A stretch of DNA of 64,000 bases from Streptomyces sp. NRRL F-2664 (lineage in GTDB: Bacteria > Actinomycetota > Actinomycetes > Streptomycetales > Streptomycetaceae), in NCBI RefSeq assembly GCF_000719345.1, contig NZ_JOFX01000019.1:1-64000 (forward strand), read 5' to 3'. The notes beneath the pieces are model-generated. The model saw only the letters and a list, made by a program, of their open reading frames with translations. It made no database searches and was not told the origin of the DNA. Positions 36,457 to 46,317 of this stretch are shown here, one piece after another. Every line of letters begins with the position of its first letter. The stretch's first letter is position 1. The position numbers were made by a program, and so were the translations under genes.

Positions 36457-36517
36457 GTGACCGGTGTGCGCGGCGCATGTGACCGGACGGTGACCGTTTT
36501 GCTGCGGTCGGGGTCAC
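36457..36517. promoter_or_regulatory. OmpR-type direct-repeat boxes upstream of the L,D-transpeptidase
   Basis: GTGACCGG at 36457 and 36479 and GTGACCG at 36490, spaced 22 and 11 bases, with an inverted GGTCAC at 36512-36517. The pair 36479/36490 fits GTnAC-6-GTnAC exactly, the form described for AfsQ1/MtrA/GlnR-type regulators. It lies between the divergent FemAB and L,D-transpeptidase genes and could serve both. Confidence 0.6.
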
Positions 36518-36623
36518 AACCGAAAAGGCGCATCTTTTCCGCGGATTGCGCAACCTAAAGTCGGTTCGTTCTCATCCTCTTTTGCGAACGCTCACCACCG
36601 CCACGACTCGAAGGGGCCCTTCG

Positions 36624-37817
36624 TTGAGCCGCACACGCCGCACCGCCATTGCGGGCACCGCACTCCTGGCCGCCGCGCTGACCGCCTGTTCGGGCGGGGA
36701 TCAGGGCGGCAGCGACGGCAAGGGCAAGGACGAGTCGAAGCCGAAGGCGCCGATGGCGGTCTCGGTGAACCTCACGGGGGATCAGGTCAAGGCGGGCCAG
36801 CCGGTGACGGTGACCGTCGCCGAGGGCAAGCTGGCCCAGGTGAAGGTGACCGACGCCAAGGGCGCGGAGCTGCCGGGCAAGATAGCCGACGACGGCAGGA
36901 GCTGGACGTCGGAGCGCAACGCCCCGGCGGGTGCGGAGTACAAGGTCGAGGCGCAGAACACCGACAGCCAGAGCGCCACCACGCAGTTCAGGACCAGCGC
37001 CGCCGACAAGGTGAACAAGGTCTCGATCAACATCCCCAAGGGCAGCACGGTGGGCGTGGCGATGCCCGTGTCGCTCGTCTTCGACAACCCGGTGGCGAAC
37101 AAGGCCGAGGTGGAGAAGCAGCTGAAGGTGACGACCTCGAACAACACCGAGGGTTCGTGGGGCTGGATCAAGGACCACTCGGGCAACGACCGCGTGGACT
37201 GGCGGCCCAAGGACTACTGGAAGTCCGGCACCGACGTGAAGGTCGAAATGCACCTCAACGGGGTGGACTCCGGCAAGGGCGGCGGGATGTTCGCCCGTGA
37301 CTACACCACCGAGTTCAAGATCGGCAAGGACCGCCGGGTCCAGGTCAGCCTCGACACCAAGAAGATGACGGTGACCGAGGACGGCCAGGTGCAGAAGACG
37401 ATCCCGATCTCGGCGGGCACGCCCGGCGGCAAGAAGGCCTCCTGGTCCGGGAAGATGGTGATCATGTCCAAGGAGGGCACCATCCGGATGGACTCCCAGA
37501 CGGTGGGCCTGGACAACGCCTACGACAAGATGGTCGATTACTCGATGCGGCTGACCTGGTCCGGCATGTACGCACACGCCGCGCCGTGGAACGAGGCCAA
37601 CTTCGGCCGCAGCAACAGCAGTTCCGGCTGCGTGGGGATGAGCGACGCCAACGCCGAGGAGTTCTTCGCGGCCTCCCAGATCGGCGACGCCTTCGAGGTG
37701 GTCGGCGAGGGCTCCAAGGGCAACGCGGACATCGGCAACGGCTACGGCGAGTGGAACCTGTCCTGGGACCAGTGGAAGACCAAGAGCGCCCTGTCCACCG
37801 CCCCGCAGAACGGCTGA
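36624..37817 (+). CDS. L,D-transpeptidase lipoprotein (YkuD) with Ig-like domains
   Basis: 397 residues. Signal with lipobox LTAC (C22), a Gly/Lys-rich linker, two Ig-like beta domains (about 48-120 and 125-235), then a YkuD catalytic domain (about 240-375) with MYAHAAPW and the catalytic Cys C336 in SSSGCVGM. Makes 3-3 cross-links in peptidoglycan. TTG 36624 was chosen because AAGGGG lies 9 bases upstream and the signal peptide begins there. Repeat boxes for an OmpR-type regulator lie 110-170 bases upstream. Confidence 0.93.
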   Translation: MSRTRRTAIAGTALLAAALTACSGGDQGGSDGKGKDESKPKAPMAVSVNLTGDQVKAGQPVTVTVAEGKLAQVKVTDAKGAELPGKIADDGRSWTSERNAPAGAEYKVEAQNTDSQSATTQFRTSAADKVNKVSINIPKGSTVGVAMPVSLVFDNPVANKAEVEKQLKVTTSNNTEGSWGWIKDHSGNDRVDWRPKDYWKSGTDVKVEMHLNGVDSGKGGGMFARDYTTEFKIGKDRRVQVSLDTKKMTVTEDGQVQKTIPISAGTPGGKKASWSGKMVIMSKEGTIRMDSQTVGLDNAYDKMVDYSMRLTWSGMYAHAAPWNEANFGRSNSSSGCVGMSDANAEEFFAASQIGDAFEVVGEGSKGNADIGNGYGEWNLSWDQWKTKSALSTAPQNG

Positions 37818-37850
37818 CCTGCGGATCGCCGGACTGACTCTCGTTCAATT

Positions 37851-37915
37851 GTTACCACCACGTAACTTACCGACGGGTTACCTTCGGTAAGCCCCTCCCG
37901 TTACCGTCGGGTCAC
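37851..37915. promoter_or_regulatory. Cluster of GTnAC boxes with two mutually exclusive stems, upstream of the secreted hydrolase
   Basis: GTTAC-6-GTAAC (37851/37862) and GTTAC-6-GTCAC (37900/37911) are perfect 11-base-periodic boxes; GTTAC (37877) with GTAAG (37888) is a near match. Stem A: CTTACCGA (37866-37873) with TCGGTAAG (37884-37891). Stem B: CCGACGG (37870-37876) with CCGTCGG (37904-37910). The stems share bases, so only one can form. No U-run is present. The block sits 35-99 bases before the ATG. Confidence 0.6.
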
Positions 37916-37949
37916 TTTCTGGACTCCCGGTGCACGCGAGAGGCGACCG

Positions 37950-39548
37950 ATGGAACGCACCCCCACCGCCGCAGCCGTGGCGGCACTCCTGGCGGCAACC
38001 GCCCTGGGCCTGGCCCCCCACCAGGCCCAGGCGGCTCCCGCGCCCACCGCGGCGACCGCCGCCACCACCGCCCGGGCCGCCACGGCGGACCTGCGCTTCC
38101 ACGACATTCCCGGCTCCGGCGGCATCACCCTCAAGGGGAACGTCTTCACCCCGGCCGGGGCCGAGAGCGGCCGGAAGTACCCGCTGATCGTGCTGCCCAC
38201 CAGTTGGGGCATGCCGCAGATCGAGTACATCGCACAGGCCAAGAAGCTCGCCGACTCGGGCTACGTGGTGGTCAGTTACACCTCCCGCGGCTTCTGGCTC
38301 TCCGGCGGGCAGATCGAGGTGGCCGGTCCGCCGGACGTCGCCGACGTCTCCGCCGTCATCGACTGGGCCCTCGCCCACACCCCGGCGGACGCGGACCGCA
38401 TCGGCCTGGGCGGGGTCTCGTACGGCGCCGGCATCAGCCTGCTGGCCTCCGCGCACGACCCGCGCGTGAAGGCCGTGGTCGCGATGAGCGGCTGGGCCGA
38501 CCTCATCGAATCGATCTACTCGGGCCGCACGCAGCACCGCCAGGCCGCAGGCCTGCTCGGCGCCGCCGGCTACCTCACCGGCCGCCCCGGGCCCGAACTG
38601 ACGTCGATCCTGGACGACTTCCTCGGCTCCCGGCTGGACCGTGAGCAGCAGATGATCGACTGGGGCAGGAAGCGGTCGGCCGCCGAGCAGGTGGACCGGA
38701 TCAACGCCAACGGGGCCGCCGTCATGCTCGGCAACGCCTGGGGCGACACGATCTTCCCGCCGAACCAGTACGCGGCGTTCTACGAGCGGCTGACCGGCCC
38801 CAAACGCCTGGAGTTCCGCCCGGGCGACCACGCCACCGCCGAGGGCACCGGCCTGCTCGGCCTCCCCAACGACACCTGGACCAAAGCCCACCGCTGGTTC
38901 GACCGCTACCTCAAGGGCGAGCGCAACGGCGTCGACACCGAGGCCCCGGTGCAGATCAAGTCACGCAGCGACAGCGGCTACGAGGGCTACGCCGACTGGG
39001 CGTCGGTCGGCTCCGGCGGCACCGAGAAGCTCGCGCTCTCCGACAGCGAGCACCTCTTCGCGAACGTCGACTCCGGCGCCAACGGCGGTGTCGTCCTGCT
39101 CTCCAGCGTCTTCGACCAGTTCCTCAAGGCACCCCCGATCGCCTCCGTCCCGCTCCTGCCCCGGGCCTTCGCCGGCGTGTGGCAGTCCGGGCGCTACGAC
39201 GAGGCACGCCGGATCCGCGGCACCGTGCGGCTGCACACCACCGTGACGCCGACCAAGGGGGACGGCACCTTCGTCGCGTACCTCTACGACGTCGGCCCGC
39301 TCGGCATCGGCAAGCTGGTCAGCAACGCCCCCTTCACCTTCCACGGGAAGACCCCGGGCCGCGACTTCGGCGTGGACCTGGAGCTCTTCTCCACCGCCTA
39401 CGACGTGCCGGCGGGCCACCGGCTCGCCCTCGTCGTCGACACCGTCGACCCGCTCTACATCGAGCACAACCCCACCGGCGCGCAGCTGACCTTCTCCTCG
39501 CCGCCGGGCGACCCCAGCTACGTCTCGGTGCCGCTGCGCGAGCAGTGA
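37950..39548 (+). CDS. Secreted CocE/NonD-type alpha/beta hydrolase (peptidase S15-like)
   Basis: 532 residues. N-terminal signal (LLAATALGLAPHQAQAAPA, likely cut after AQA), an S15/CocE alpha/beta-hydrolase core with nucleophile S157 in GGVSYGAG, His in GDHATAEG, and a C-terminal jelly-roll domain (about 370-530) as in X-Pro dipeptidyl peptidases and cocaine esterase. Probably an exported acyl or peptide hydrolase. The ATG is far from a good ribosome site, but the signal peptide starts there. It converges with the ABC ATPase gene. Confidence 0.9.
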   Translation: MERTPTAAAVAALLAATALGLAPHQAQAAPAPTAATAATTARAATADLRFHDIPGSGGITLKGNVFTPAGAESGRKYPLIVLPTSWGMPQIEYIAQAKKLADSGYVVVSYTSRGFWLSGGQIEVAGPPDVADVSAVIDWALAHTPADADRIGLGGVSYGAGISLLASAHDPRVKAVVAMSGWADLIESIYSGRTQHRQAAGLLGAAGYLTGRPGPELTSILDDFLGSRLDREQQMIDWGRKRSAAEQVDRINANGAAVMLGNAWGDTIFPPNQYAAFYERLTGPKRLEFRPGDHATAEGTGLLGLPNDTWTKAHRWFDRYLKGERNGVDTEAPVQIKSRSDSGYEGYADWASVGSGGTEKLALSDSEHLFANVDSGANGGVVLLSSVFDQFLKAPPIASVPLLPRAFAGVWQSGRYDEARRIRGTVRLHTTVTPTKGDGTFVAYLYDVGPLGIGKLVSNAPFTFHGKTPGRDFGVDLELFSTAYDVPAGHRLALVVDTVDPLYIEHNPTGAQLTFSSPPGDPSYVSVPLREQ

Positions 39549-39589
39549 CGGACGGCGGCGGCCGGGCCGGGACGGCCCCGCTCCGACCC

Positions 39590-40333
<744 letters not shown>

Positions 40334-40541
40334 GCGCTGCCCTGCCCACTCGGTGCTCGAAATGCCGGTCGGCGCAAACTATCCAGCCGCGGAAGGGCAC
40401 TTCGCGGCGACACGCCGCCCGGGCCGGGGAGGCCCGCGTGCGCGGGGCGGCCCGGTCGGCGCCGGGCGGCGCGGGCGGCCGGGTAGGCATGGGGCGGCGG
40501 CCGGGTACGCGCGGGGCCTGCGCGGCGCCCGCCGCAGCCGG

Positions 40542-40982
40542 TCAGCCTTCGGAGGCCTCCGCGTAGGCCTGGCTGAGCTCCGGGGAACCGGTCATCGCCC
40601 ACGAGACCCCCGACTCGATCACGTTCAGCTCGCGTCCCGAGGCCAGGCGGATCACCGGCTGGCCGTTGGGCCACACCTTCCAGGCCGTTCCCGCGACGGT
40701 CCGGACGATCACGGTGCCGAGGTAGAAGCCCGCGTCGTTGCCGAGCCAGGGCACCACCTCGGGGTCGCGCCGCCAGCGGGGCATCAGCTGGTCGAGGGAC
40801 TCCAACGAGGCCGGAGTCTGGTCGAGTTCGAGGCCGGCGGCCCGGGCGTGGACCCGCAGCATCTCGCACTCCGAGAACAACTCGGCGACGCCCTCGGGGT
40901 CGTCCACGAGGGCGGCCGCGAGCCCCGCACCCTGTTCCGTTTCACGCCGGTTCAGCCAGTTGTCCAGGAAAGGGATGTTCAT
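40542..40982 (-). CDS. Conserved hypothetical protein (DUF6278-like)
   Basis: 146 residues, soluble, acidic N-terminal half (RRETEQGAGLAAALVDDPEGVAELFSECEML), then a beta-rich C-terminal part with GFYLGTVIVRTVAGTAWKVWPNGQPVIRL. I recall a Streptomyces-wide uncharacterised family of this kind, tentatively DUF6278, not verified. It follows exonuclease III on the same strand with about 90 bases between. Function unknown. Confidence 0.78.
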   Translation of the reverse strand: MNIPFLDNWLNRRETEQGAGLAAALVDDPEGVAELFSECEMLRVHARAAGLELDQTPASLESLDQLMPRWRRDPEVVPWLGNDAGFYLGTVIVRTVAGTAWKVWPNGQPVIRLASGRELNVIESGVSWAMTGSPELSQAYAEASEG

Positions 40983-41071
40983 ACCGCCCAGCGTCGCACC
41001 AGGACCCGCCGCTGGCCACAGGGCGCGCCTGTGCGGTTTCCCGGCTGGACCGTCTCGTCCGCACGACAGCC

Positions 41072-41857
41072 CTAGCGGTCGAGGTCGAGGTCGACGACGA
41101 CCGGGGCGTGGTCGGAGGCGCCCTTGCCCTTGCGCTCCTCGCGGTCGACGTAGGCGTCGGTGACCGCCTTGGTGAAGGGCTCGTTGCCGTAGACGAGGTC
41201 GATGCGCATCCCCCTGTTCTTGGGGAAGGCGAGCATCCGGTAGTCCCAGAAGGTGTACGGGCGGTCGTACTTCAGCGCGCGCGGGACGACGTCGGAGAGG
41301 CCGGCGGTGCGCAGCGCCTCCAGGGCGGCCCGCTCGGCGGGGGTGACGTGGGTGAGGCCCTCGAAGACCGCCGGGTCGTAGACGTCCTGGTCGGTCGGTG
41401 CCACGTTGAAGTCGCCGAGCACCGCGAAGGGGCGCGGGCCGGCCGCGTCCTCGGCGACGGCCGCGGCCAACGCGCGGAACCAGTCGAGCTTGTAGCCGTA
41501 GTGGTCGTGCGCGACCTCGCGGCCGTTGGGCACGTACACCGACCAGACCCGGACCCCGTCGCAGGTGGCGGAGATCGCGCGGGGCTCCTGGACGCCCTCG
41601 TAGTCGGGGCCGCCGGGCAGCCCCATGACCACGTCGTCCAGGCCGACCCTGGAGAGCAGGGCCACGCCGTTCCAGCGGCCGGTGGCGTTGACCGCCGCCT
41701 CGTAGCCCAGCTCGCGCAGCTGCTCGTGCGGGAACTGCTCCGCCGTGCACTTGGTCTCCTGGATGCACACGACATCGGTGCCGGAGCTCTCCAGCCAGGC
41801 CAGCAGGCGCGGCAGCCGGGCGGTGATGGAGTTGACGTTGTAGGTGGCGATACGCAT
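41072..41857 (-). CDS. xth: Exodeoxyribonuclease III
   Basis: 261 residues of the AP-endonuclease/exonuclease III family. Catalytic and metal motifs: CIQETKC (Glu), YVPNG, LGDFNVAP (Asp/Asn), YRMLAFPKNRGMRIDLV and SDHAPVV (Asp-His). Nicks DNA at abasic sites and degrades 3' ends in base-excision repair. The ATG at 41857 was preferred because the family starts MRIATYNVNS. Confidence 0.94.
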   Translation of the reverse strand: MRIATYNVNSITARLPRLLAWLESSGTDVVCIQETKCTAEQFPHEQLRELGYEAAVNATGRWNGVALLSRVGLDDVVMGLPGGPDYEGVQEPRAISATCDGVRVWSVYVPNGREVAHDHYGYKLDWFRALAAAVAEDAAGPRPFAVLGDFNVAPTDQDVYDPAVFEGLTHVTPAERAALEALRTAGLSDVVPRALKYDRPYTFWDYRMLAFPKNRGMRIDLVYGNEPFTKAVTDAYVDREERKGKGASDHAPVVVDLDLDR

Positions 41858-41893
41858 ACCTGCCAACCTACCGCCCGGCACCGACAGCGCCCG

Positions 41894-42526
41894 CTACAGC
41901 TCGGTGCTGTCCCCTGCCGTGAGACGCCCGTGGTCGGTGCCGCCCAGCTTGTCCAGGGCGAGGTCGTAGATCGGCCGGGCGAGGTCGGCGAGGTAGGCGT
42001 CGTGGATGTCGAGGGCCCGGCGCGGGGCCACTTCGCGGAGGTAGTCGATCACTTCGGAGACCTTGTTCCAGGGCGCGTGCACCGGCACCATCAGGGTCTC
42101 CACCGGGACGCCGGGCACGGTCAGCGCGTCGCCGGGGTGGAAGAGGGATCCGTCGACGAGGAAGCCGACGTTGGTGACCCTCGGCATGTCCGGGTGGATC
42201 ACGGCGTGCAGCTCGCCGTGGACCTGCACCTCGAAACCGGCCGCGGTGAAGGTGTCGCCGTGGCCGACGGTGTGCACCCGGCCCGGGAAGGCGGGGGCGA
42301 GCCGTTCGGCGACGCTGCGCAGGGTCCACAGCGCGGCCGCCGGGTTCGCCTCCAGGGCGGCCCGCAGCCGCCCCTCCTCGAAGTGGTCGGGGTGTTCGTG
42401 CGTGACCAGCAGGGCGTCCGCCCCGAGTCCCGCGTCCGGTTCGCTGAAGGCGCCCGGGTCGATGACGAGCGTGCGCCCGCCCTTCTCCAACTGGACGCAG
42501 GAGTGCAGCCGCTTGGTGAGCTTCAT
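41894..42526 (-). CDS. MBL-fold metallo-hydrolase (UlaG/lactonase-like)
   Basis: 210 residues with a full metal set: HEHPDH, His in HAVIHPD, Asp in FHPGDAL and His in VPVHAPW. The size and short N-terminus (MKLTKRLHSCVQLEKGGRTLVIDPG) match the UlaG-like group of actinobacterial hydrolases. 36 bases upstream of exonuclease III on the same strand. Substrate unknown. Confidence 0.9.
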   Translation of the reverse strand: MKLTKRLHSCVQLEKGGRTLVIDPGAFSEPDAGLGADALLVTHEHPDHFEEGRLRAALEANPAAALWTLRSVAERLAPAFPGRVHTVGHGDTFTAAGFEVQVHGELHAVIHPDMPRVTNVGFLVDGSLFHPGDALTVPGVPVETLMVPVHAPWNKVSEVIDYLREVAPRRALDIHDAYLADLARPIYDLALDKLGGTDHGRLTAGDSTEL

Positions 42527-42597
42527 GATCCCAGGCTATCCGCGGGACCGGCCCGGCCGGGGGTGGCCGCGGCGGTCGGGAGGCCGTCGCGAGGCGG

Positions 42598-43191
42598 TCA
42601 GGGGGTGGTCGTGGAGACGACGTACACCTTGGGGTGCTCGGGGTCGGTGAGGTCGACGGTGATGTCGCGGCTGGGGCGCGGGTCGGCCTGCTCCACGGTG
42701 GTTCCGTACCAGGTGGCGCGGGGGCTCCAGCTCCAGCCCGCGACCTCGGCGTCGTGCGGGGAGATCGTCACGTCCCCGGCGACCAGCGCATCGCGGCTGG
42801 TGCCGACGGCCGCGAGGAAGTCGTCCAGATCGGCCGGGGTCACGGCGAACTGCGTGAAGAGCCGGCTGGTGCGCCAGTTGTTGGTCTCCAGGAACCCGAC
42901 CTTCCAGGCCTTCGCCGGAATCGGCACCTCGTAGATGCTGCGCTGCACCCGGGAGGGCCAGCCCGGGCGCACCTTGGACGCGCCGACCTTCGCGGCCTTG
43001 TCGCGGCCGCTCTCGCGGCTCTGCTGGGTCGAGATGGCCAGGTAGCCCGCCGGTACGCCGATCAGCAGCACGATGATGATCGCGGTGATCCAGCGGCGCT
43101 TGACGACGTGCCGGCGGTCCTCGGCGGTGGCCGGCGGCGTGCCGCCCTCGCCGGGAGCGGAGGCCTGGTGGGGCAGGGTGGGCGGATTCAC
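42598..43191 (-). CDS. Single-pass membrane protein of unknown function
   Basis: 197 residues from GTG 43191. A Pro/Gly-rich cytoplasmic head of about 28 residues, one membrane helix (about 34-54, WITAIIIVLLIGVPAGYLAI), then an extracytoplasmic domain of about 140 residues with no motif I recognise (AWKVGFLETNNWRTSRLFTQFAV). It starts within the ROK kinase stop (GTGA overlap), so it belongs to the sugar-transport operon. Confidence 0.8.
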   Translation of the reverse strand: MNPPTLPHQASAPGEGGTPPATAEDRRHVVKRRWITAIIIVLLIGVPAGYLAISTQQSRESGRDKAAKVGASKVRPGWPSRVQRSIYEVPIPAKAWKVGFLETNNWRTSRLFTQFAVTPADLDDFLAAVGTSRDALVAGDVTISPHDAEVAGWSWSPRATWYGTTVEQADPRPSRDITVDLTDPEHPKVYVVSTTTP

Positions 43192-44360
43192 GACGGTTCC
43201 TGGTCCTCGGGTGCGGTCTCGCGCCGGCGGCCCAGCTGCTGGCCCAGCTGCGCGTAGCGCTCGTAGCGCTCGACCCGCCGGCGGGTGGCGCGGCGGAAGC
43301 GGCGGGCGACGAGCCGGGCGAGGTCGGCGGCGCCGACCATGCCCGCCTCGGGGCCGAGCTGCGCCTTGGCGATGCGGGCCTCGGGGCGGTAGCCGCGGCC
43401 GGTGAGGTGGCGGCGGAAGGCGTCCCGGGCGGGGCCGATCAGCAGGTCGTCGGCGGCGCTGACGCCGCCGCCGATGACGAAGCAGGACGGGTCGAGGGCG
43501 GCGGCGAGGTTGGCGATGCCGACGCCGAGCCACTGGCCGATGTCCTGGAGCAGTTCGACGCACATGGCGTCGCCCTCCCGGGCCAGCTCGGTGATGAGCG
43601 GCCCGGTGATCTCCGCGACGTTCCCGCCGACCCTGGCGATGATGTTGTGGGCGACCGGGGAGTCGGCGGCGGCGAGCTCGCGCGCCTCGCGCACCAGGGC
43701 GTTGCCCGAGCTGTACTGCTCCCAGCAGCCGCGGTTGCCGCAGGGGCAGCGGTGGCCGCCGGGGACGACCTGCATGTGGCCGAACTCGCCGGCGACCCCG
43801 TAGCGGCCGCGCTTGACCTGGCCGCCTTCGAGGATGGCGCCGCCGATGCCGGTGCCGAGCGTGATCATGACGAGGTGGTCCTCGCCGCGGCCGGCGCCGA
43901 AGCGCCATTCCGCCCACGCGGCGGTGTTGGCGTCGTTGTCGACCATGACCGGGACCGCGAGCCGGGACTGGAGCGCGTCGCGCAGCGGCTCGTCGCGCCA
44001 GGCCAGGTGGGGTGCGAACAGGACCCGGGAGCGGTCGGCGTCGACCCAGCCGGCCGCGCCGATGCCGACGGCGTGCACGTCGTGCCGGTCGGAGAGGTCC
44101 AGGACCAGTTCGACGATGGTGTCCTCGACGACCTTGGGGCTCTTGGACTTGTCCGGGGTCTCGGTGCGGATCTTCTCCAGGATGATCCCGTCGGCGTCGA
44201 CGACGCCGGCCATCACCTTGGTGCCGCCGATGTCGATGCCGACGGTCGGGACGCGTGGTGCGGTCAGGTGCGACCGGCGCTCACGGGTCCCGATGGTGCG
44301 CAGGACGGTGCCTCGCGCCGACCCCCGGTGGGTGAGCGTGAAGTCCCGGTACGTGCTCAT
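43188..44360 (-). CDS. ROK-family sugar kinase (glucokinase-like)
   Basis: 390 residues. ATP-binding [12 protein letters not shown] after a basic extension of about 38 residues, sugar-binding [15 protein letters not shown], and the ROK zinc motif [12 protein letters not shown]. No N-terminal helix-turn-helix, so it is a kinase rather than a NagC-type repressor. It overlaps the ABC ATPase stop by 4 bases; the operon order is binding protein, permease, ATPase, kinase, membrane protein, so it likely phosphorylates the imported sugar. The specific sugar is not evident. Confidence 0.92.
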   Translation of the reverse strand: MSTYRDFTLTHRGSARGTVLRTIGTRERRSHLTAPRVPTVGIDIGGTKVMAGVVDADGIILEKIRTETPDKSKSPKVVEDTIVELVLDLSDRHDVHAVGIGAAGWVDADRSRVLFAPHLAWRDEPLRDALQSRLAVPVMVDNDANTAAWAEWRFGAGRGEDHLVMITLGTGIGGAILEGGQVKRGRYGVAGEFGHMQVVPGGHRCPCGNRGCWEQYSSGNALVREARELAAADSPVAHNIIARVGGNVAEITGPLITELAREGDAMCVELLQDIGQWLGVGIANLAAALDPSCFVIGGGVSAADDLLIGPARDAFRRHLTGRGYRPEARIAKAQLGPEAGMVGAADLARLVARRFRRATRRRVERYERYAQLGQQLGRRRETAPEDQEPS

Positions 44361-45286
44361 CGAGTCGTGTCGTCCCTTGTGGGTGCGGTGGTGCGGGGAG
44401 CCTCGTCGGCCGTGCCCGCCGGTCCGGTGCGGCCGGCTCCGGGGGCCGTGACGTCCGTGCCGCCCGTCCCCGATTCTGCCACCCGCTCCAGTTCGTGGCT
44501 CAGCTCGTCGAGCTCGGAGCCGCCCGCCATCTGGCGGGTGAGCTCGTCGAGGGTGATGGAGTCGCGGGTGTGGCTGCCTGCCATGGTGCCGCGCTTGAGC
44601 AGCACGAAACGGTCCCCGACCAGGTGGGCATGGTGCGGGTTGTGGGTGATCAGGACCACACCGAGGCCGGCGTCGCGGGCCGCGGCGACGTACTTGAGGA
44701 CCACGCCGGACTGCTTGACGCCGAGGGCCGCGGTCGGCTCGTCGAGCACGAGGACCTTCGCCCCGAAGTGGACGGCCCGGGCGATGGCCACGCACTGCCG
44801 CTCGCCGCCGGACAGGGTGCCGATGGGCTGGTCGACGTCGCGCAGGTCGATGCCCATGCGCAGCAGTTCGGCGCGGGTGGTGCGGCGCATGAGCCCGACG
44901 TCGAGGCGGCGCAGCGGTCCGCGGCCCTTCGTCGGCTCGGAGCCGAGGAAGAAGTTGCGCCAGACGGGCATGAGCGGGACCACCGCGAGGTCCTGGTGGA
45001 CGGTCGCGATGCCGCGGTCGAGGGCCGCGCGCGGGTTGGCGAGGACGGTCTCCTCGCCCTCGATCTCGAAGGTGCCGGCGTCGTGCTGGTGCAGCCCTGC
45101 GATGATCTTGATGAGGGTGGACTTGCCGGCGCCGTTGTCGCCGAGGACGCAGGTGATCTCGCCCGCGGAGACCTCCAGGGAGACGTCCTGGAGGGCGCGG
45201 ATGTTGCCGTAGTACTTGCTGACGCCGGTCAGCCGCACCAGTGCGGTCGCTGCGGTGGCGGCCCGGGTGGTTTCGGTCGTGGTCAC
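44357..45286 (-). CDS. CUT2 sugar ABC transporter ATP-binding protein, single domain
   Basis: 309 residues: Walker [11 protein letters not shown]-loop VHQDLAVVP, signature LSGGERQ, Walker [13 protein letters not shown], switch His [11 protein letters not shown]. Unlike RbsA/XylG it has just one ATPase domain, as in FrcA-type systems, so it must dimerise. The last 45 residues are a Gly/Thr/Ala-rich tail outside the family. GTG 45286 overlaps the permease stop (GTGA). Confidence 0.93.
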   Translation of the reverse strand: MTTTETTRAATAATALVRLTGVSKYYGNIRALQDVSLEVSAGEITCVLGDNGAGKSTLIKIIAGLHQHDAGTFEIEGEETVLANPRAALDRGIATVHQDLAVVPLMPVWRNFFLGSEPTKGRGPLRRLDVGLMRRTTRAELLRMGIDLRDVDQPIGTLSGGERQCVAIARAVHFGAKVLVLDEPTAALGVKQSGVVLKYVAAARDAGLGVVLITHNPHHAHLVGDRFVLLKRGTMAGSHTRDSITLDELTRQMAGGSELDELSHELERVAESGTGGTDVTAPGAGRTGPAGTADEAPRTTAPTRDDTTR

Positions 45287-46317
45287 TTGGTCGCCTCCGC
45301 CCGCTTGCGGACCCATGCGTTGAGCAGCGTGGCCAGCAGCAGCATTCCGCCGAGGAAGAACTTGAACCAGTCCGGGTCCCACTGCGCGTACACGATGCCG
45401 TTGCTGGTCATGCCGAAGATGAAGGCGCCGATCGCGGAGCCGATGGCCGAGCCGTAGCCGCCGGTCATCAGACAGCCGCCGATGACCGCCGCGATGATGT
45501 AGAGGAACTCGTTGCCGACGCCCTCGCCCGACTGGACGACGTCGAACGAGAAGAGGATGTGCTGGCCCGAGATCCAGGCGCACAGGGCGACGCCCATGTA
45601 GAGGCCGATCCGGGTCTTCACGACGGGCACGCCGACCGCGCGGGCCGCGTCGGCGCCGCCGCCCACCGCGAAGATCCAGTTGCCGGCGCGGGTGCGCAGC
45701 AGGATCCAGGTGGCGACGGCGACCAGGGCCAGCCACCACAGGACGGTGATCTGGAGGGTGACCGGGCCGATCTCCCACTTCGAGGCGAAGAGGCCGCGGG
45801 CGGAGGGGAAGCCCTCCATGTCGGCGATGGACTTGGTGGAGACCGTTCCGCTGATCAGCTTGGTGAAGCCGAGGTTCAGGCCGGTCAGCATCAGGAAGGT
45901 GCCGAGGGTGATGATGAAGCTGGGCAGGCCGGTTCGGGTCAGCATGAAGCCGTTGAAGAAGCCGATGGCCAGGGTGACCAGCAGGGACACCCCCACCCCC
46001 ACCCACACGTTGGCCGTCATCTGATAGCTGAACATCGAACTGACCAGGGCCGAGGTCGTGACCATGACACCAGCGGAGAGGTCGAACTCGCCGCCGATCA
46101 TGAGCAGGGCCACGGGGACCGCCATGATCCCGATGGTGGAGGCCGAGTACAGGATCGTGCTGATGCTGGAGGCCTGCAGGAAGGTGGGGGCCGCGAAGGA
46201 GAAGAAGACGAAGACGGCGACGGCGCCGACCACCGCGCCCAGCTCGGGCCGCCCCAGCAGCCTGCGGACGAGCGACGTGGGCGCCAGCCGCTCGTCGACG
46301 GCGGTGGCGGCGCTCAT
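45283..46317 (-). CDS. CUT2 sugar ABC transporter permease
   Basis: 344 residues with about eight to ten membrane helices and the BPD_transp_2 features of ribose/fructose permeases (GGEFDLSAG near the first third; [40 protein letters not shown]). Overlaps the binding-protein stop by 4 bases (ATGA). Forms the membrane channel for the downstream ATPase and upstream lipoprotein. Confidence 0.94.
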   Translation of the reverse strand: MSAATAVDERLAPTSLVRRLLGRPELGAVVGAVAVFVFFSFAAPTFLQASSISTILYSASTIGIMAVPVALLMIGGEFDLSAGVMVTTSALVSSMFSYQMTANVWVGVGVSLLVTLAIGFFNGFMLTRTGLPSFIITLGTFLMLTGLNLGFTKLISGTVSTKSIADMEGFPSARGLFASKWEIGPVTLQITVLWWLALVAVATWILLRTRAGNWIFAVGGGADAARAVGVPVVKTRIGLYMGVALCAWISGQHILFSFDVVQSGEGVGNEFLYIIAAVIGGCLMTGGYGSAIGSAIGAFIFGMTSNGIVYAQWDPDWFKFFLGGMLLLATLLNAWVRKRAEATK

